Shown: one piece after another, positions 4,109-7,074 of the stretch
How positions within the stretch are numbered: position 1 is the stretch's first letter
Layout of the letters: the number at the start of each line of letters is the position of its first letter
Assembly: GCA_919902095.1 (NCBI GenBank)
Contig: CAKKQL010000061.1
Span: forward strand, 1 to 7,074
Direction of reading: 5' to 3'
DNA from: Acidiferrobacterales bacterium
GTDB taxonomy: Bacteria > Pseudomonadota > Gammaproteobacteria > Acidiferrobacterales > Sulfurifustaceae
DNA length: 7,074 nucleotides
Position numbers and translations under genes: made by a program
The notes under the pieces: generated by a model
Told to the model about the DNA's origin: nothing
What the model saw: the letters and a program-made list of their open reading frames with translations, nothing else
The model's database searches: none

Positions 4109-6307
4109 TCAATGCGAACGCCGCTGCACCCGCGTGACGTTCGGCATCTGGTCGATGAGCGCCAGAATGCGGCTCAGGGCCTCGACATCCGGAATCTCGA
4201 GGGTCAGGCGCATGCGCGCCACGTGCTGGTCCTTGTCGGTCAGGGTGTTCACTGCGATCACGTTGATCTTCTCGTTCGCCAGCAGGCCGGTGATGTCGCG
4301 CAGCAGGCCGGTGCGTTCGTAGGCGGTGATCTCGACCTCGACCGGATAGGTGCGGCCCGCGGCCTGGCCCCAGCTCACCTCGATCAGGCGCTCGCCGTGC
4401 TCGTCGCGGTGGCGCAGCGTATTCGCGCAGTCCTGGCGGTGCACCGTCACGCCCTGCCCGCGCGTGATGAAGCCGACGATGGCATCGCCCGGCAGCGGAT
4501 TGCAGCAGCGCGCCAGGCGCGTGAGCAGGTTGCCCACACCCTGCACCGTCACGCCGCCCGGGCGCGCGGTCGGTGCCAGCGCCGCGACGGGCGGCGCCGG
4601 CAGCGCCGGCGCGACGTGCGCCTGCATCGCGCCCGCGAGCTGCGCGGGCCGGAGGTCGCCGCGCCCGACGGCGGCGAGGAAATCGTCCACCCCGGCATGA
4701 CCGAAGTGCTGCGCGAGCGTTTCGTATTTGATGTCCCTGACGCCGAGGCGGTCGAGTTCGCGTTCGAGCACGTCGCGGCCGGCGGCGATGGCCTCGTCCA
4801 CGTTCTGCTGGCGAAACCAGTGGCTGACCTTGGCGCGTGCCCGCGGCGTATGCAGATAGCCGTGGTGCGGGGACAGCCAGTCGCGCGACGGTCCGCCGCG
4901 CTTGACCGTGACGATCTCGACCTGCTCGCCGGTGCGGAGCTTGTACGTCAGTGGCACCATGCGGCCGTTCGCGCGCGCGCCGCGGCAGCGGTGTCCGACA
5001 TCGGTATGGACGTGATAGGCGAAGTCGAGCGGTGTGCTGCCCGCCGGCAGGTCCACGATCGTGCCCTTGGGCGTGAGCACGTACACGCGTTCGCTGAAGA
5101 CCTCGGACTTGAACTGGTCCACAAAATCGCTGGCCGCGGCGACTTCGTCCTTCCATTCGAGCAGGCTCCGGAGCCAGGCGACCTTGCGGTCAAAGCCTTC
5201 ATCGGCGCGCGCGCCTTCCTTGTAGCGCCAGTGCGCGGCGATGCCGATCTCGCTGTTCTCGTGCATCTCGCGGGTGCGGATCTGCACCTCCACCACCTTA
5301 CCCTCGGGACCGATGACGGCGGTATGGATCGAGCGGTAGTTGTTCTCTTTGGGCGTGGCGATGTAGTCGTCGAACTCGCCCGGGATGTGCGGCCATAGCC
5401 CGTGCACCACGCCGAGCGCGGCATAGCAGTCGGCGAGCTGCTCGACCTGCACGCGCACGCCGCGCACGTCGGTGATCTGCTCGAAGGTCTTGCCCTTGCG
5501 CTGCATCTTGCGCCAGATGCCGTAGATGTGTTTCGGACGCCCGCTGACGTCGGCATGGAGGCCGGCGGTCTTCAGTTCCTGCGCCAGACGCGCGACGAAC
5601 TGCGCGAGGTAGTGTTCGCGGTCCATGCGCTTCTCGGCCAGCAGCGCCGCGATCTGCTTGTAGATCGCGGGCTCGAGATAGCGCAGCGCCAGGTCTTCGA
5701 GCTCCCACTTGAGCTGCCAGATGCCGAGGCGGTTGGCGAGCGGCGCGAAGATGTCGAGCGTCTCGCGCGCGATGCGCAACTGCTTGTCCGCCGGCAGCGC
5801 CCCAAGGGTACGCATGTTGTGCAGCCGGTCGGCGAGCTTGATGAGCACCACGCGCACGTCCTCGGCCATCGCGAGCAACATCTTGCGCAAGGACTCGGCC
5901 TGGGCGTGCTCCTGGCGCGTGCGCGCGCCGTGCGCGGGCCACTCGTGCATCACGTCCATCTTGGTCACGCCGTCCACGAGCGCGGCGACCGGCGCGCCGA
6001 AGGCCTGCCGGACGTCGTCGAGCGTGGTCGCGGTGTCTTCGACCGTGTCGTGCAGGATCGCGGCGGCGAGCGTCTCGGCGTCGAGATTGAGATCGGCGAG
6101 AATCTGCGTCACCGCCAGCACATGGCCGAGGTGCGGCTCGCCCGAGGCACGCAACTGGCCGGCATGCGCGCGGCGGGCGAAATCGAGGGCGTGGCGCAGC
6201 AGCGCCACCTCCGCGGGCGGACGGCGGGCGCCGAGCGCCGCGAGCCAGGCGTCCGGGTCCGGGACGCCGGCCTGGCTGACGGGATGCTTGCCGGTGACGG
6301 TTACCAT
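4109..6307 (-). CDS. relA: RelA-type (p)ppGpp synthetase with an apparently intact HD hydrolase domain
   Basis: Ribosome-associated stringent-response enzyme that pyrophosphorylates GTP/GDP with ATP when uncharged tRNA occupies the A-site. It has 732 residues (E. coli RelA has 744). Domains in order: HD hydrolase (about 36-195), synthetase (about 230-385), TGS (about 405-466), a helical region (about 475-560), a conserved-cysteine domain (about 586-632, CC at 601-602 and HRQDC ending at C627) and ACT (about 655-730). Synthetase residues visible are GRPKHIY (256-262), D280, the RelA-type EFDD (311-314), Y324 and VEVQIRT (339-345). Unlike E. coli RelA, the HD domain keeps R53, H62, H86-D87 and E90-D91 (LHDTVED) plus KLADRLHNMRTL (158-169), so it may also degrade (p)ppGpp. 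I chose ATG 6305-6307 because MVTVTGKHPVSQAG aligns with the start of E. coli RelA (MVAVRSAHINKAG). An in-frame TTG at 6412 has no family support. No Shine-Dalgarno is visible. The relA name rests on the start, the EFDD motif and the architecture. Confidence 0.93.
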   Translation of the reverse strand: MVTVTGKHPVSQAGVPDPDAWLAALGARRPPAEVALLRHALDFARRAHAGQLRASGEPHLGHVLAVTQILADLNLDAETLAAAILHDTVEDTATTLDDVRQAFGAPVAALVDGVTKMDVMHEWPAHGARTRQEHAQAESLRKMLLAMAEDVRVVLIKLADRLHNMRTLGALPADKQLRIARETLDIFAPLANRLGIWQLKWELEDLALRYLEPAIYKQIAALLAEKRMDREHYLAQFVARLAQELKTAGLHADVSGRPKHIYGIWRKMQRKGKTFEQITDVRGVRVQVEQLADCYAALGVVHGLWPHIPGEFDDYIATPKENNYRSIHTAVIGPEGKVVEVQIRTREMHENSEIGIAAHWRYKEGARADEGFDRKVAWLRSLLEWKDEVAAASDFVDQFKSEVFSERVYVLTPKGTIVDLPAGSTPLDFAYHVHTDVGHRCRGARANGRMVPLTYKLRTGEQVEIVTVKRGGPSRDWLSPHHGYLHTPRARAKVSHWFRQQNVDEAIAAGRDVLERELDRLGVRDIKYETLAQHFGHAGVDDFLAAVGRGDLRPAQLAGAMQAHVAPALPAPPVAALAPTARPGGVTVQGVGNLLTRLARCCNPLPGDAIVGFITRGQGVTVHRQDCANTLRHRDEHGERLIEVSWGQAAGRTYPVEVEITAYERTGLLRDITGLLANEKINVIAVNTLTDKDQHVARMRLTLEIPDVEALSRILALIDQMPNVTRVQRRSH

Positions 6308-6347
6308 ATATAAGGCAATGGGGGCTGGTTCGGCCGGTGTCCAGGCG

Positions 6348-6353
6348 ATTATA
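6348..6353 (-). promoter_or_regulatory. Candidate relA promoter -10 (TATAAT)
   Basis: A perfect TATAAT on the minus strand is followed by the GC-rich discriminator CGCCTGG. It would give a leader of about 30-35 nt before the relA ATG at 6307. No good -35 is seen at the usual distance (CCGGGC at 17 nt), so an activator may be needed. The 10-bp palindrome CGTCCGGACG (6354-6363) touches its upstream edge. Confidence 0.45.
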
Positions 6354-6387
6354 CGTCCGGACGGCAGGGCGCCCGGCTTGTGCCGTC
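6354..6387. repeat. Palindrome-rich segment upstream of relA
   Basis: Three nested or adjacent symmetries occur here: the perfect palindrome CGTCCGGACG (6354-6363), GGGCGCCC (6367-6374), and the inverted repeat GACGGCA (6360-6366) with TGCCGTC (6381-6387). In GC-rich DNA some symmetry is expected. The cluster lies exactly between the relA -10 and its -35 region, so regulator binding is possible. Confidence 0.35.
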
Positions 6388-6442
6388 GGACGTCAGTCCC
6401 TACCCTTGGCAACTCGATTTACCCCTTCCGTCGGTCCGGCGG

Positions 6443-6471
6443 CTGGCAGACACGCCGGGGCCGACTATCCT
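6443..6471 (+). promoter_or_regulatory. Candidate sigma-70 promoter for the lytic transglycosylase
   Basis: CTGGCA (6443-6448, four of six to TTGACA) and TATCCT (6466-6471, four of six to TATAAT) are separated by the ideal 17 nt. They lie 23 nt before the ATG at 6495, implying a leader of about 16 nt. The match is moderate. Confidence 0.4.
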
Positions 6472-6494
6472 CTGGGGTCCGGGACCAGAACAAC

Positions 6495-7073
6495 ATGAAA
6501 CGGAACTACCCCTTTATCTTCATCGCTGCCTTGCTGTGGCTCGGCCCGGTGCCGGCCGCGTGGGCCGCGCCCACGCCCGTGGACCCCGAGCTGCGCGCGT
6601 TGCTCAAGCAGGCGGCGGCCGAAACCGAGAGCTTCGCCGACCGCTTCGAGGCCGAGGTCTGGCTGATGGACATGTCGCAGCGCCTGACGAAGAAAGTGCC
6701 GGACCCGAAGTTCCGTGTCGAACTGCTGCGCACGGTGCACCATGAAGCCACCCGCGCCGGACTCAAACCCGAGATGGTGCTGGCGGTAATCGAGGTCGAG
6801 AGCAACTTCAACCGCTTCGCCATCTCGTCCGCCGGCGCGCGCGGGCTAATGCAGGTGATGCCGTTCTGGCTCAAGGAAATCGGCCGGCCGGGCGACAGCC
6901 TGATCAACATGCAGACCAACCTGCGCTACGGCTGCACCATCCTCAAGTACTACCTCGACAAGGAACGCGGCCGACTGCACGCGGCGCTGGCGCGCTACAA
7001 CGGCAGCCAGGGCCAGGGCTGGTATCCCGCCCGCGTCAACCTCGCCTACCAGAAGCGCTGGTTCCCGCAGTAG
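6495..7073 (+). CDS. Secreted SLT-type lytic transglycosylase
   Basis: Cleaves the MurNAc-GlcNAc bond of peptidoglycan in the periplasm, forming 1,6-anhydroMurNAc ends. The 192-residue protein has a signal peptide (about 1-24, ending AWA before APTP), a helical N-terminal stretch (about 30-78) and an SLT/lysozyme-like domain (about 80-185). The catalytic glutamate is E102 in VIEVESNF, followed by GARGLMQVMP (114-123) and ALARYNGSQG (164-173), the substrate-cleft motifs of the family. YNGS replaces the more usual YNxG. The cysteine C147 is not a lipobox, so the protein is probably soluble. The ATG at 6495 gives a complete signal peptide; the frame is open far upstream, but that part lies antisense to relA. 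The stop is at 7071-7073, one base from the window end. It is divergent from relA. Similar small SLT proteins are often found near proS in betaproteobacteria (from memory), but here several genes lie between them. Confidence 0.92.
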   Translation: MKRNYPFIFIAALLWLGPVPAAWAAPTPVDPELRALLKQAAAETESFADRFEAEVWLMDMSQRLTKKVPDPKFRVELLRTVHHEATRAGLKPEMVLAVIEVESNFNRFAISSAGARGLMQVMPFWLKEIGRPGDSLINMQTNLRYGCTILKYYLDKERGRLHAALARYNGSQGQGWYPARVNLAYQKRWFPQ

Positions 7074-7074
7074 T

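Noticed and set aside
4112..5398. Long plus-strand open frame (428 codons) antisense to relA
   Set aside because: It is a high-GC mirror frame of relA; the translation is rich in R, A, V, H and D with no recognisable domain, while the minus strand encodes a full RelA.
5402..6313. Plus-strand open frame (303 codons) antisense to the relA 5' half
   Set aside because: Same reason: an antisense shadow of a well-supported gene, with no motif of its own.
6308..6412. N-terminal extension of RelA from a TTG at 6412
   Set aside because: The extra 35 residues have no family match, and the ATG at 6307 aligns with the start of E. coli RelA.
5709..6494. Upstream in-frame extension of the lytic transglycosylase
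   Set aside because: The frame is open but lies antisense to relA. A proper signal peptide starts at ATG 6495, and a promoter-like sequence precedes that start.

Overview
The window reads as a chromosomal segment from a GC-rich beta- or gammaproteobacterium. The pointers are a DUF2788 membrane protein, a RelA whose N-terminus aligns with E. coli RelA, a proS 3' end and a small SLT-type lytic transglycosylase. A deep-branching lineage such as the sulfur-oxidising Acidiferrobacter-like groups would fit, but that is a guess. I see no IS element, phage gene, tRNA, rRNA or CRISPR array, and no gene-free stretch longer than 300 bases.

Layout. Positions 1-1426 are a tightly packed plus-strand run. 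It holds the last 51 codons of proS, a secreted histidine phosphatase starting 1 nt after the proS stop, a conserved cysteine-containing protein of unknown function, and a two-helix DUF2788 membrane protein. This run meets a minus-strand run head-on at about 1430-1448, with only 22 nt between the stop codons. The minus-strand run (6307 down to 1449) is, in transcription order: relA, a secreted six-repeat TPR protein, a secreted protein of unknown function, and a membrane-bound GGDEF diguanylate cyclase. A divergent plus-strand lytic transglycosylase starts at 6495 and ends one base before the window does. The 187-nt spacer between it and relA carries plausible promoters for both directions.

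How the genes relate. proS and relA both concern aminoacyl-tRNA supply and its sensing, but they face each other and are probably unlinked in regulation. The minus-strand run places a (p)ppGpp enzyme and a c-di-GMP-producing enzyme in the same orientation, separated by two exported proteins. The TPR gene and the unknown gene are only 54 nt apart and are probably co-transcribed. Whether relA and the GGDEF gene share their transcript is doubtful, because hairpins and AT-rich promoter-like DNA separate them.

Most notable point. RelA carries the EFDD signature of synthetase-only RelA enzymes, yet its HD hydrolase domain keeps nearly every catalytic residue that E. coli RelA has lost. It may therefore be a RelA orthologue that still hydrolyses (p)ppGpp. 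Second, the CSCADDPTP protein has no ribosome-binding site of its own. A strong site instead precedes a 12-codon mini-ORF that overlaps its start as ATGA, which suggests translational coupling or a frameshift.
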